Shown here in pieces: positions 45,081 through 55,850 of a stretch of DNA of 64,000 nt (positions are counted from its first letter, which is position 1; each line of letters begins with the position of its first letter). The notes beneath the pieces are model-generated. The model was not told the DNA's origin. It did no database searches and saw only the letters and a program-made list of their open reading frames with translations. A program made the translations under genes and the position numbers. The DNA comes from Dactylonectria macrodidyma (taxonomy: Eukaryota > Ascomycota > Sordariomycetes > Hypocreales > Nectriaceae), in contig JAGMUV010000008.1 in NCBI GenBank assembly GCA_020744425.1, positions 62,001 through 126,000 on the forward strand. The letters run 5' to 3'.

Positions 45081-46652
45081 TTATTTGGTAACACCAAGGC
45101 AGGCGAAGCAGTGCTTGAAGGCCTGAGCCTCGATGGCAAGAAGGCCGCCGTGGTCGAGCAGGGCAGCTGGGTGCCACAAGTTGGGGTCGACACGCTCAAG
45201 GAGTCCAGGGTAGCTGGTCAATCCAATTGGCTCCGTAACTCCCCATGGGTTGCGCAGCACAATGTACTGGTTGTCGCCAAGGACAGTGTAACCGAGAATG
45301 GAGTAGGCATGGTTGGCAACAATGTTGCTGCCACGGAAGTTGCCGCCGGTGGCGTAGGTCCAGGCCGTCATCGGGTTGATAGTCTTGAAGTTCATGCAGT
45401 TGGCTCGCACCAGGCCCAACATGTCGTTGGCAGAGTGGTTCTCGGTCACGTAGTAGTGAGGCTCTCGGCCGTTGATCTGGGCCATGGCCTTAACAGGATC
45501 ACCAGAGTACAGCTGGGTGATGTCCGGGTGCTCCGATGAGCTGCCAGTAACCCACTTGGCAAAGGCCTTCTCGTACAGCGATGGCCAGATGTCAGCACAG
45601 TCGCTGGCGCTGCAGTACATCGGCATGTTGTTGGAGTTGTTGATGGGGATCTCGTAGTCGACCTCAACAGTCTCGGTGCGGGCATTGTTGTTACCGCCCT
45701 TGTCGTGGAACTTGATGGAGAGGCGCTTCTTCTCCTCCTTGGTCTGGTGGACGCGGGTAGCGCGGTTGATAGCCGATGGGTCGGACCAGAAGACTGAGAA
45801 CAGAGCGGCAATCAGCCAGCTGTTTCCAAGGCAGCCCTGTGTCGGGTCATCGAAGTTGTGCAGCGTCTTCTTCCTTTCACCAATCTCGAACATGGTGAGG
45901 TTGCCGATAAGGCGCTCGTTGACCCGCTGGAAGAAGTAGTCATACATGTCGCGCCACGAGCCGTTGGGCGGCGACCACTGGCCCTTCTGCATCCTGAAGG
46001 GGGTGACAAGCTCGTTGACACACATGGAAACCTCGCTGTTGGAGAGCTTTCGGCCCAGGGACGGGGCATGAAGAACCACATGTAGCTTGCCATTCTGCAT
46101 GCGAGCAGCTTTGACGGGTGTCTTCTCGAGGTCCTTGAGTCCGACCCTCTCAAGATCTTCGACCTTGCGTATCTCTGAGAGATCAGGAGTCATGATGTCC
46201 TGTTCATTAAGGATCTTCAATTCCTTCTCGGACAGCTTCACGGCCTTTCTCTCCTTCTCGTTGAGCTTCAGGCCAGCGAACAGGACAGAGCCGTGCTTCA
46301 TGTCAAAGAGCTCGTCATAGTCTGTCTGCAAGACATTGGAGAGGATCCTCTCCGAGCCCATGTTCTGCCTGTCAATATTGCGGCCGATGAGAGCTTCCAC
46401 AAGGGCGTAGGGGTTGATGGCGCCGACTTGAATATCCTTGGGTGGCGAGTCAGGGCGCAAGTTCCCTGCTCCTCCCCCGGAGGACATCTCCGAGTCAATT
46501 TTCATGTCGAAGTCATCGTAGCCCATGTTGAGGCTGTCCGAGGCCGGTTTTTCGATTCTCTGGCCGAGGAGGGCTTCAACAAGCGCGTATGGGTCGATGT
46601 TGAGCACTCTGGCGTCCCTGGATTCGGAAGAGGGGCTTCGGATGTCACCCAT
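45081..46652 (-). CDS. Calpain-like protein with Ser in place of the catalytic Cys
   Basis: A single-exon frame of 523 aa. Residues 1-110 hold two copies of an INPYALVEALIG-type motif (around residues 20 and 80), each followed by an acidic Asp/Phe/Met patch. The papain-like calpain core (CysPc) begins near residue 225. Its active-site box reads TQGCLGNSWLIAAL, where calpains have Cys at the position of Ser278. The other catalytic residues are present: His448 in NHAYSILG and Asn468 in VLRNPWG. It is therefore probably a pseudoprotease or an altered hydrolase. No signal peptide and no C2-like domain are seen. A TATATATAA box lies about 135 nt upstream. No stops or frameshifts occur, which suggests the frame is under selection. 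Confidence 0.8.
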   Translation of the reverse strand: MGDIRSPSSESRDARVLNIDPYALVEALLGQRIEKPASDSLNMGYDDFDMKIDSEMSSGGGAGNLRPDSPPKDIQVGAINPYALVEALIGRNIDRQNMGSERILSNVLQTDYDELFDMKHGSVLFAGLKLNEKERKAVKLSEKELKILNEQDIMTPDLSEIRKVEDLERVGLKDLEKTPVKAARMQNGKLHVVLHAPSLGRKLSNSEVSMCVNELVTPFRMQKGQWSPPNGSWRDMYDYFFQRVNERLIGNLTMFEIGERKKTLHNFDDPTQGCLGNSWLIAALFSVFWSDPSAINRATRVHQTKEEKKRLSIKFHDKGGNNNARTETVEVDYEIPINNSNNMPMYCSASDCADIWPSLYEKAFAKWVTGSSSEHPDITQLYSGDPVKAMAQINGREPHYYVTENHSANDMLGLVRANCMNFKTINPMTAWTYATGGNFRGSNIVANHAYSILGYTVLGDNQYIVLRNPWGVTEPIGLTSYPGLLERVDPNLWHPAALLDHGGLLAIEAQAFKHCFACLGVTK

Positions 46653-46783
46653 GTTGAACAGTATCGGAAGAGTTCCGAAAAGTTGCTAGAGCGATGAATT
46701 GAGCTTGAAAAGTTTGTAGGTTTGTAGGTGGATGATGGATTGAGTTCTGGTGTAGAAAGCAGAGTGAGAAGGGATTCAGGCAG

Positions 46784-46793
46784 GTTATATATA
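46784..46793 (-). promoter_or_regulatory. TATA box of the calpain-like gene
   Basis: TATATATAA on the minus strand, about 135 nt upstream of the ATG at 46652. Confidence 0.45.
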
Positions 46794-48278
46794 CTGCTTT
46801 GGCGACTGGTATTACCCAATTGTTTTTATATTGAACGTCTTGAATGCGGAGAACGTCGGCATGAACGCAACCTCGCATGGCTCCAATATCACATGATGGC
46901 CGGCAGTTGTATTTCGTGGCTGGGAACCTGCACTGGAATTGACGTCGAGCCTCTTCGGTGACAGAAAATCATGCTCGGTTTTGTTGGGGAGTGAATCGGG
47001 CCAAGGACTTATCATTGTACTACACCAACAATGGCATGGCTGAGACATGTTGCTGCATCTGACAGAACGAACCCTTCCGGGTGCTGTCGCGGACCTTGCA
47101 CTTGACGAAGTTCTAATGACCAATACCACCGTTCAATACTCGATGTATCTAGTCCAAGGAGTACATAGATGATACCCTGAACTCTTAGGGCAGACATGTG
47201 ATGAAACTCAGACAGGAGGAGTCTAACTATCTCCGTGATCCGTTGCAACTGTTGCCACCCCGAGTGTTGCCCGCAGTGCATCTACCTCGGCCTCCCTCGC
47301 TAAATGATGACCACATAAGGCGTAATTTTCCCCGGCAGATACGAAGACATGTGCAGTTTATCAATATCAGTTCGTCATCCGTGTGAAATGCTGCAGCATG
47401 TTGTTGGGAAACTGTAACCTCGGATGAAGTTGGAATCACCAGCCGGGTGTGCTGCAGGGATATCGAGAGGCCTATTAGGAGTGGAGAGTCAATTGCGTAA
47501 CATGAAGAGGGTGAGTGGAGATGTATCAAGAAAAAAGGACAACGAAACCTGTGTAGGATATGCGTGGGTCGATTCTGTTCTCGAACAACGTAGCTGTTGT
47601 TAAACTTGGGCTTACGTCTCTCACCAAGGCTACATTGGCCAAGGAGGCTCTCAGCGTGATGATGATGACCGATCTTTGCGGGGTAAATACGACCCAAGGG
47701 AAGCAATGCAGCGTGGCATCAGAGCCTAGATAGTCAAAGTCTGACGATCACAGGTGCTCCAAGCCCCAAGTTAGCGCTTGTGTGGAGGATCATTTCCCCT
47801 TGGGGTGCCTATTTACATGGCACTAGTGCCCGCTTCTCCCCGATGCAAACTTGCAAGCTACATGAGCCAGGGATGCCGGATGGCAGGGCTGCTGTGACAT
47901 CCTCGGAGGCTTCAAACGGACATTGGCATCAGGTATTTTCAACCACATCAGGTCATGATGAATAACGTCGTCACAATATCATAACGAGGCGTCCTTTCAA
48001 TGAAACGTCGATGTGCAGCTGCAGACCTCGCTTTCTTGCTCTCAAATTGACTTTCCCCCCACGCGGGATATTGCACAGTCAGCTGCCTTGGGTTGTATTT
48101 CAGTCTCAATCACATGGCAAATAACGCCCCAATATGACGGAGTTAACCGGCAGATGTACGTCGTTAAGCCGTGTGGGTTTCTAGGGCAACTCACAATGAG
48201 CCCTAGAATCGCAGCGTGAAGTTTGTAGCAGAAGAATTCGGCAATCCCTTTCTGGAGCGAGATGTATAATCTCAATGG
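46794..48278. other. No recognisable gene
   Basis: Intergenic DNA with chance frames of up to 159 codons (minus strand near 47227-47706) that show no known motif. Confidence 0.4.
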
Positions 48279-48665
48279 CTAGCCCTCAGCCCACCATCGC
48301 TTGACGCGCCGTTCCCTCGCCCTGAAAATGCTGCGGAAGCCTCCTGACAGCAGGGATAAGCTCTCACCTTTAATCACACTCCACCAACACCCAATCCCGA
48401 CCGGCGGCCAGACACACCTAATAAACCGACGAAAAAGGTTCCCGGGCCGAAACCTGACGCCGTGGACATGTTGTACGTGGTTCCGGAAATGGTCCAGTTC
48501 CTCCAGCTTCAGCCCCTGCTCCTTGCATTTCAGGTGCTCACAACTGATCTGGCTGTTGCGCGCCTTCTCACCCATCGCCCCAAGATGCTTGCGGTCGAAG
48601 TGGTCATTCATCACGGCGGGCCTGCAGTATGGGAACGTCCTCTCCCCAAATGACATGCCCCTCAA
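48279..48665 (-). pseudogene. Fungal C2H2-type zinc-finger fragment
   Basis: The minus frame reads YCRPAVMNDHFDRKHLGA, then ISCEHLKCKEQGLKLEELDH, FRNHVQHVHGV. This is the C...H...H / C...C...H...H pattern of the paired fingers in many fungal hypothetical zinc-finger proteins. The first finger has lost a cysteine, and the C-terminal 40 residues look random. Probably a decayed gene end. Confidence 0.4.
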
Positions 48666-49076
48666 TGCAGCCTTTCTTTTGGTGATTAAACTAAGCTGGT
48701 ATTCTGATGGGGATCACCCCTCGTCCTGACGCCTCGCGCACCCTAAGAACGGACCTCAACTAACCTCTCTGGACCACCCAGAGCGGTCACCACGTCTTTG
48801 AATCAGCGCAAAGTGCCCGAGTGCAGCGGCTTCAGTGGGCAGCCCCACAACAGAACAGCACCCTACAGCAGCCGGCAGCACCAAGTAGCAGCGCATCCGC
48901 TGCCGCTACGGGGGCGCACGTAGAAGCAGACGCTGCGCAGACGCGGAGTCACCTCCCATCTTCCTACCCTCCAACTGAAAGCCCTCCTTGCGCAAGCGTG
49001 GGGGGACCTTCCCTTCTCCAGCGTCTGGGTCTGCCTCTCACTCACGACTCTCCGTCTCTCTCGCTCCCTCCACATC
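48666..49076 (+). promoter_or_regulatory. areA leader and promoter region
   Basis: CT-rich stretches (for example CCTTCCCTTCTCC, CTCCGTCTCTCTCGCTCCC) run up to the ATG at 49077, as is typical of strongly expressed fungal regulatory genes with long leaders. A CAG-rich frame (48821-49156) overlaps the start in another frame and is probably leader sequence. Confidence 0.4.
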
Positions 49077-52000
49077 ATGCCCTCAACCACCATAGCGACT
49101 CCTATCACCATCTCGAGTCCCCTAGACGCCATGAACCCAACAATAACAGAGCATGATTTCCGCTTCCCGCGAAGGCCCGACGCATGGCTGGCCGGCAATA
49201 CCAACGGCCACATGCATTCGGTCCAGCGCACCGCCCACGTCGGCGCACCCAGTGCCCGCGATATCTTCAATGGCCTCAATGCCGACAACTCCAAAACCTA
49301 CTCGGCCGCCAATAACACCCTACTCGGCTCCCCTCTTTTCCCTTCTCTCCAGGACGACATCGCCCATGCCGACGAGAGCATCGACAAAATGCAGCAGGAC
49401 GACCCTCTCGCGACCCAGGTCTGGAAATTCTTCACCAAAACCAAGCTGCAGCTGCCGAGCCAGCATCGCATGGAGAATCTGACCTGGCGCATGATGGCCC
49501 TCAACATGCGCAAGCAGAAGCAGCAGAAGCAGTCCGAGGAGGAGGGGGAACGGAAGAAGAGGAATAGCGACGCAAACAATAGGTCCAGTCTCCTAACTTC
49601 TTATCCTCACATGTCATTCGTGCTCTTGTCTCGCCCGTCAATCCGTCAACCATGACGTGCTGACATCCCTCGCAGGCTCGCCCGCTCCATGATGCAAAAC
49701 ACCCCCAGTGGCATAGCCCAGTTGCGAAAGTCGTCGGAGAACAATTTGGCTCAGTCGGACGCCATGAATCTCGACGACTTCATCTTTTCCGGCAGCACTG
49801 CGACTCCCATCACCTTCCCGTCACCACAGGCGCCCGGGAGGCCGGACGACAAGTCGGCTCATTCCATGGCCATTCCTATCGAATCCCGCAGTGAGCTGTC
49901 GCACCACTTCGTCCCTCAGTCTGTTCCTGTCCCAGCGCATCACGATCATGCTCAGAACAATGAGTTTGACTATGTCAGTCGTCACCTTCGCAAGACGAGC
50001 ATTGACGACCGTCGGGTGAGTGATCCCCTCAGGAGCCGGCTTTCGGGACCGGTTTGTTAGCCTGGATTTTCCAGTCCCCTGCCACCACCCCATCAACCCG
50101 CCGGCTTCGGCATCCGCATGAGAATGATAACTGACTCTGAGAGCAATAGACCCGAAAGCGCCCTACTTACTTTTCTCCTCGTGTCCCTGCCGTTAACAGC
50201 AGCTCCACGGCTCAGAACGATCTTGAACTTGACTCTGAACTCCATGGCTATTCCTTAGACAACTCGCATCCCATCACCATGGCGCAACAGCCTAACCAGA
50301 TGGGCGGCGTTCCTTTCGCCCTCGACACCTTCATGGAGAATGATCCCATCGTCAACTCTGCAGGTCCTTTCCGTCAGGATCTCTCCTTGTCCCCATCCAC
50401 CTCCCCTATGATACCCAACGGCCCTTTCTCCAATATGTACCACAACTTGTCCGCCCAATCCTCGTCTCTCAACAATGTCGACCTGTACTCACCCCCAGGA
50501 TCCGCCTATCAGTCGACCGCCTCCACCCCCAATCCTCTACCCGAGCAGGATGGATACTACTTCGGATCGCAGGATGTGCGATCACAACGGCCTCAGAGCT
50601 TCCAACCTGGCCCCCAGAGCATGGGCAACATGATAGGCCAGCAGTTCATGTATAATGGTGCAATCAGCAACAACACCAACGGTAACCCCATGTTTTCCGC
50701 CCCGGGCACGGGCTCCGAATCCATCTCTGCCTACAGCACTACACCTGCCTCGTTTGGACATGTCGGCCCATCTCAAGTTTTCCAACATGACCAGCAAGTC
50801 ACGTCTCCCGACATGCAAATGCAGCAGGACAACATGTTTTCCTTTGGCGCCGACTCCGATGACGAGGAGAATAATGCTTTCGCTGATCGAAATATGGCCG
50901 TACACAAGGATCTTTCATCGTCCCTCGATGAGTCTGCATCCCTAGGTTGGGATGCGTCACTACCAGGCCAGTTTAGCGCACCAGCCGCTCGCTTCCCAGG
51001 CGGACCAACCCGAAAACAAGTCATGATTGGAGGAACCACTACGGATTTCGTCGATGCCAATGGAGAATGGGATTCAAATGGACTGGCAAGGTCCCAGTCC
51101 CAATCATTCCGGCCTGGCAACCCCAGGAGACAGTCCAAGCTTACCAGAAATGCCTCCACGCTATCCCATCTCGTAGGGAAACAGAATGGGCTCGAGCAAG
51201 TTGCTCAGTCCATGCCCATGTCGCCAGTTGGCGATGGAGACGGGATCATATCTGGATTCTCCTCCGTCGCACCCAGTCGACCATCGTCTCCTCCAGGCTC
51301 CAAGCATGGCTCCACAACCAACCTGCAAGCAGCCGCCGGCAATGCCACCGACGGGAACACTCCGACCACGTGCACCAACTGTTTCACTCAGACAACCCCG
51401 CTTTGGAGACGAAACCCTGAGGGTCAGCCGTTGTGCAACGCTTGTGGTTTGTTCTTGAAGTTGCACGGCGTCATTCGACCGTTGAGTTTGAAGACAGACG
51501 TCATCAAGAAGAGAAACCGCGGCACGGGTTCTAACTTACCCGTGGGAGAAACAAGCACCAGGTCGAAGAAGAGCGCCAGCGCCGCGGCCACGCGCAAGAA
51601 CCCTTCGCTTTCGATGTCGACAGCAGCCAACACCAGCAAAAACAACAGCAGTAGCCAGCCACCCAAGGTCACAACTCCACCTGTATCCAACCGAGCTTCA
51701 AGCATCAAGGACGTCGAGAGTCCCTCCAGTGGTCCTACGTCGGGAGGAAATACCACTGGAAGCAACCCGAAAAGTCATTTTGGAGGCACTGGCTCTTCTG
51801 GCGGCGCGGTGGGGGGCAAGGGTGTGGTCCCGATTGCTGCCGCTCCCCCGAAGACGGGCCCTGGACCGGGAGCGTCTTCTGTTTCTACTTCGAGGCCGGG
51901 CGCCGTGTCCTTGAAACGACAACGTCGGCATACCAAGAGTATCACGGCGGATGCCCCTATCAGCATGGACATTGACAGTCCCGAATCTACGGGGTCTAAT

Positions 52001-52204
52001 GAAGCTACCTGCCCAATGGGTTCCTCCACTGCCCTCTCAAACGGGCTGCCTGGTGGCATGTCGTCGAGTGGTTTTGGCATGAACCAACGTCCTCCACTGG
52101 GGTCAGGCATGATCAGCATGTCCGGCGGCCAGGCCAACACGTTGAATGGAGTGGGCGGTTCGGCTGGACCCCAAGAATGGGAATGGCTGACGATGAGTCT
52201 GTGA
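49077..52204 (+). CDS. areA: AreA/NIT2 GATA-type nitrogen regulator
   Basis: The global activator of nitrogen-catabolic genes when ammonium or glutamine is scarce. The three-exon model has 966 aa: exon 1 49077-49582, intron 49583-49675 (unusual GTCCAG donor, CTGAC branch, CAG), exon 2 49676-50015, intron 50016-50149 (GTGAGT, CTGAC, TAG), exon 3 50150-52204. The N-terminus has [12 protein letters not shown] and a conserved [20 protein letters not shown]...[12 protein letters not shown] block. Exon 2 has [11 protein letters not shown]. The single GATA finger is CTNC at residues 690-693 and CNAC at 711-714 (C-x2-C-x17-C-x2-C, with PLWRR), followed by the basic tail [12 protein letters not shown]. 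The C-terminus ends EWEWLTMSL, the hallmark that NmrA and chromatin signals act on. Long Ser/Pro/Gly-rich linkers are normal for the family. Confidence 0.95.
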
Positions 52205-52374
52205 TACGACCACGGGCGGTACCTTATATCATCCTTACTTTGGGGGGGTGGTTAATATGCTTTTAATGTTTCAGCGTTCCGGATTCTTTTTCTCATGGGT
52301 CATGTCAGGGCTGGATTTCCTGGCGAAGGCTTGCCTTTCCTTTCCGGCAGCAGCATAGTCAGTGTGGCTAACAA
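52205..52374 (+). other. areA 3' flank
   Basis: AT-leaning sequence directly after the stop, probably the 3' untranslated region. No clear polyadenylation signal can be singled out. Confidence 0.35.
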
Positions 52375-52500
52375 TCAAGCTCGAACTTGACAATTCTCAA
52401 TCAAGTTCGACTTCTCGTCAAGTCAAGTTCTCAAGTCAAGTTTAAGGGTTATCGTCAATCAATCAAGTTAAAGGAGTGTCAAGTTGTCAAGTACTTGATG
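52375..52500. repeat. TCAAGTT-rich short tandem cluster
   Basis: At least ten copies of TCAAGT / TCAAGTT, some in reverse (GAACTTGA), lie in 125 bp. Dense short motifs in both orientations are typical of subterminal repeats of hAT-like elements, but no transposase is adjacent. Confidence 0.65.
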
Positions 52501-53116
52501 CCAACAATTACTTATTTAGGAAGGCTAGGAGAGGATACCCTAGATATCGCTAATTAGCCAATTACATCGCTTAGAACTAATATCTAAGCTGCGCATGGAA
52601 GCACTGTAGGAAAGGTTAACAGCTTAGCGCAATGGCCCTATTGGGTGTGTCCCCCCGGACGAAATAACATCCTATTCCTACATCAAATATCTACCAACAA
52701 CGCGTTCTGGGGCCTAAGTCGGCCATCAAGTACTCGAAGCTTATCTGCGATATCTTCAAGTCAATCTACCGATCTAAACTGGCCGATATCGTCGACTGAG
52801 CAAACATCAGATGTACCGGTAGAGCAACTTATCCATCGATCTACCTGCCCTCCACACTCTCTCGTTCCCAATTGACTGGGGTGTGCTTCGGCGGCACGAT
52901 GGCACGATTGTGTAGGGTATACGGTATCGCATACCGGACAAGAGGAGCGTGGGCAGACAGGTAAAGGTCTCGCGGATCTATTCATATGGAGCAGAGCGGG
53001 AGTAAGACCCACAACATCCCATTGCTTGGTCCAGCCACATTTAAACACCTATCTCGTTGGCTATTCGCTTGTGCGCGGAAGAAAAAACGTCGACTAATAT
53101 CACTATACCATATGCG
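52501..53116. other. No recognisable gene
   Basis: Short overlapping frames without motifs lead up to the truncated phosphatase domain. Confidence 0.4.
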
Positions 53117-53560
53117 ATGCCTTCACCGACGGTCCACGGTACGGGCAAAGCACAAGAGCCCATTCTTCCTTGCTTGCCTCCCAATGGCTCTGACGACCGA
53201 ATACCACGAATTTCCAAGGAGACTCTTTTGGCTGTCCTAGATGGACAGTATTCCGACAGAATTAGCCAGCAAAGAATAGTTGATTGCCGTTTCGACTATG
53301 AGTATGACGGTGGTCATATTGATGGAGCAGTCAAGTTAAACAACCAGTTGTTGTTCGTCAACAATCTCTTCAACTCTCCCATTGATGGCAAAGTCATTCT
53401 TGTTTTTTACTGCGAATACTCCGTCTTGCGTGCTCCTAAATTGGCACAATATGTTCGATCTAGAGACAGAACCAGGAACATTGAGGAATACCCAAACCTC
53501 ACATATCCAGACGTCTATGTTCTAGACGGCGGGTATAGTGCATTCTTTCCTAAGTACTAG
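53117..53560 (+). CDS. Truncated CDC25-like phosphatase (rhodanese domain)
   Basis: The ATG at 53117 opens 147 aa that cover most of a CDC25-type rhodanese phosphatase domain. CDC25 removes inhibitory phosphates from CDK1 at mitotic entry. Visible motifs are RISKETLLAVLDGQY, IVDCRFDYEYDGGHIDGAV, VFYCEYSVLRAP and YPDVYVLDGGYSAFF. The active-site loop keeps C-x5-R (Cys99, Arg105), but the preceding His of the usual HC-x5-R is Tyr98 (TAC for CAC, a C-to-T change). The long N-terminal regulatory region and the last ~30-50 residues of normal CDC25 are missing. A C-to-T change and the repeat-rich surroundings suggest a decaying partial copy, but the frame is free of stops. Confidence 0.75.
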   Translation: MPSPTVHGTGKAQEPILPCLPPNGSDDRIPRISKETLLAVLDGQYSDRISQQRIVDCRFDYEYDGGHIDGAVKLNNQLLFVNNLFNSPIDGKVILVFYCEYSVLRAPKLAQYVRSRDRTRNIEEYPNLTYPDVYVLDGGYSAFFPKY

Positions 53561-54057
53561 GATCGATGCTCACCGCTATATTACATTACTATGAAGAACA
53601 AACAGCACTCTTAAGCATAAAGACAAGGATTAGAACGATTAAGGGCTCGCCGGGGCCATATGCGGTATTTCAATATCGACAACGCCACGAGGGAGGCGAA
53701 AAGGGACCAGTTACCCGATAACCTAGAGCACCATCACCAAACCAATACCGAACAGGAGATGCAATGAATTATGCGGTGTATGGGATGCAAGGGAACGAGA
53801 GGACCTAACAACTACCCTAAATCGATGTGTTAAGACTGGTGACAGTGTGCCTGCAGAGGCAAGGTAGAAGACAGCAAAAAGAGAAGTGGATAAAATGCTG
53901 CAACTTGGTCAAAATGCAAGGCAATTGCGAACCCATTTGTGCTGATAGTTATGGACGTACGCGAAAAAATCCAGAATGTTCCTTAGACTTTTCTAAGGGG
54001 AGGATTTAGCGTTCAAACCCAGGCTAATGGTATAAAGGCCTGGATTAGCGCACCATT
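53561..54057. other. No recognisable gene
   Basis: AT-moderate DNA without coding signal. Confidence 0.4.
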
Positions 54058-54510
54058 GTGTCAAGCGATGTGCAGATCATGTTTACAACAATGCTGGTCA
54101 CCGAATACCATGAAGTTAACAAGGCCTTTCCACCCAGCGTTGTAGATCAAGACCTCCTTGAGACTTGTCGCCAACTTGCGAACGACCTAAATAGAGCGCG
54201 AGTGAGTCTAGATGAGTTGCAAGATCTTACCTCAATGCAACACGACAAGCTTCAAGAGGAGGCCATGAAACGGCAAATATAAGAAATGGATCTAGATCAG
54301 CATAAAGAAGCTCTTAGCCAAAAGGTCAGAGAATGTTATATTAAAGATCAAATCATCTAAGATTAGGGCAGGTTTCTTCAACTTATCCTGGAGAATGCTC
54401 AAAGCAAGGACCAACTCCTCTCCAGTCTGTACACCCAAATCGAAGAACTCAAAGCCCTCCTACGAAAGTATGGTGACGGTCATTTAAGCAAGAAGAGAAA
54501 ACTCTAGAAG
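54058..54510 (+). pseudogene. Coiled-coil protein remnant with stops
   Basis: One plus frame runs through stops at about 54280 and 54358-54366: DQDLLETCRQLANDLNRARV, SLDELQDLTSMQHDKLQEEA, then DLDQHKEALSQKVRECYIKD, LILENAQSKDQLLSSLYTQI, EELKALLRKYG and a basic SKKRKL end at a TAG. The heptad-like Leu pattern suggests a coiled coil. I do not recognise the protein. The stops (TAA/TAG) are of the RIP type. Confidence 0.4.
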
Positions 54511-55276
54511 GAACGAGGAGCAATTTTTCCGGCGAGACTTATTGACCTTACCTATAGATAGCCTAGATCTAGCCACTGTAAATGGTAAAAAAATCACCAA
54601 GCGTGATAATACCCTTGATCAGTTCGTCAGCTTATTACACAATACAAGCTTGCTCCTATTTGACACGCCACCCGGAACTGGTGGTTAGCTATAGGGTAGG
54701 TAGATGAGCGGTTAACAGTCAAGGTAATTGTCTGGGCAGCTAAACACAACCTAGGGCATGGAGGTAGGAGGTAATCTAGATATTCCCTAGCCTTCCCAAT
54801 ATATCTGTACCGAACCCTGCCCTTATCCCCGCCAGTAACATGCTAGCTGAGTGAACCTGCAACACCTACCAACTGAAGACAATCGCAGTTGCCCTTCAGA
54901 GCTTGGCTGTTAATCAAGCAAGATGTTGTTAGGCAGGGTATTACAGCTCCAGCGTAGTCCGGCGAGGTTAATGCATTCAAAGCATTATACTTCCCTCCCC
55001 CCTCTCTCCCAGAAATGCCAGCAAGCCCCAAGCCCACGGATCAGGAGCTCACACGACAGATTACCTTGTACATGACTCTGCACGATCAATCCACGGTTGG
55101 TCCCCAACAAGGTGGGTCACAGTTGTTACAGGCACGCGTGTCCACCTTCGATCGACATGTCAATTCATCATATCGAGTCTCAGTATCAAAGCCCAGTTGT
55201 GTCAATCTGGTGTATATGCCGAGGTTAGCCAATGGTCACACTTTGTCAGAACAGCCAAGTCTCGTTAAATGTCCGA
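54511..55276. other. No recognisable gene
   Basis: Short frames only. The right edge leads into the minisatellite. Confidence 0.4.
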
Positions 55277-55850
55277 TTTAGTCAAAGCCCAGTTTGAATC
55301 AAAGCCCCAGTTTTAATCGAACATCCAGTTTTGGTCAAATATCTTATCCCTGTTTTAGTCAAAGATCCCTGTTTTAGTCAAAGATCCCTGTTTTAGTCAA
55401 AGATCCCTGTTTTAGTCAAAGATCCTGGTTCTAGTCAAAGATCCTGGTTTTTGTCAAAGACCCTGGTTTTAGTCAAACATCCCTGTTTTAGTCAAAGATC
55501 CTGGTTTTAGTCAAAGATCCTGGTTTTAGTCAAAGATCCTGGTTTTATTCAAAGATCCTGGTTTTAGTCAAGCATCCCTGTTTTAGTCAAACATCCCTGT
55601 TTTAGTCAAAGATCCTGGTTTTAGTCAAAGATCCTGGTTTTAGTCAAAGACCCTGGTTTTAGTCAAAGATCCTAGTTTTAGTCAAAGATCCTGGTTTTAT
55701 TCAAAGATCCTGGTTTTAGTCAAACATCCTGGTTTTAGTCAAACATCCCTGTTTTAGTCAAACATCCAGTTTTTGTCAAATGTCCAGTTTTGCCAAACGT
55801 CCAGCTTTACCATAATCCCAGTTTTGTCAAATGTCCAGTTTTATCAAAGG
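55277..55850. repeat. 19-bp minisatellite (TTTTAGTCAAAGATCCTGG)n
   Basis: About 22 regular 19-bp units with the variants CCTGG / CCCTG and AAAGATC / AAACATC run from about 55360 to 55780. They are flanked on both sides by looser 17-18-bp units (GTCAAATGTCCAGTTTT), giving some 31 related copies in all. The array ends in TCAAAGGTCAAAATGGAT and ATCAGGAACTCAGCCATA, also present at 39690-39750. Confidence 0.9.

Noticed and set aside
47227..47706. 159-codon minus-strand frame
   Set aside because: No motif, no start context, and it lies in an otherwise featureless intergenic region.
48821..49156. Gln/Ser/Ala-rich plus frame overlapping the areA start
   Set aside because: It is in another frame from areA and low in complexity; treated as leader sequence.
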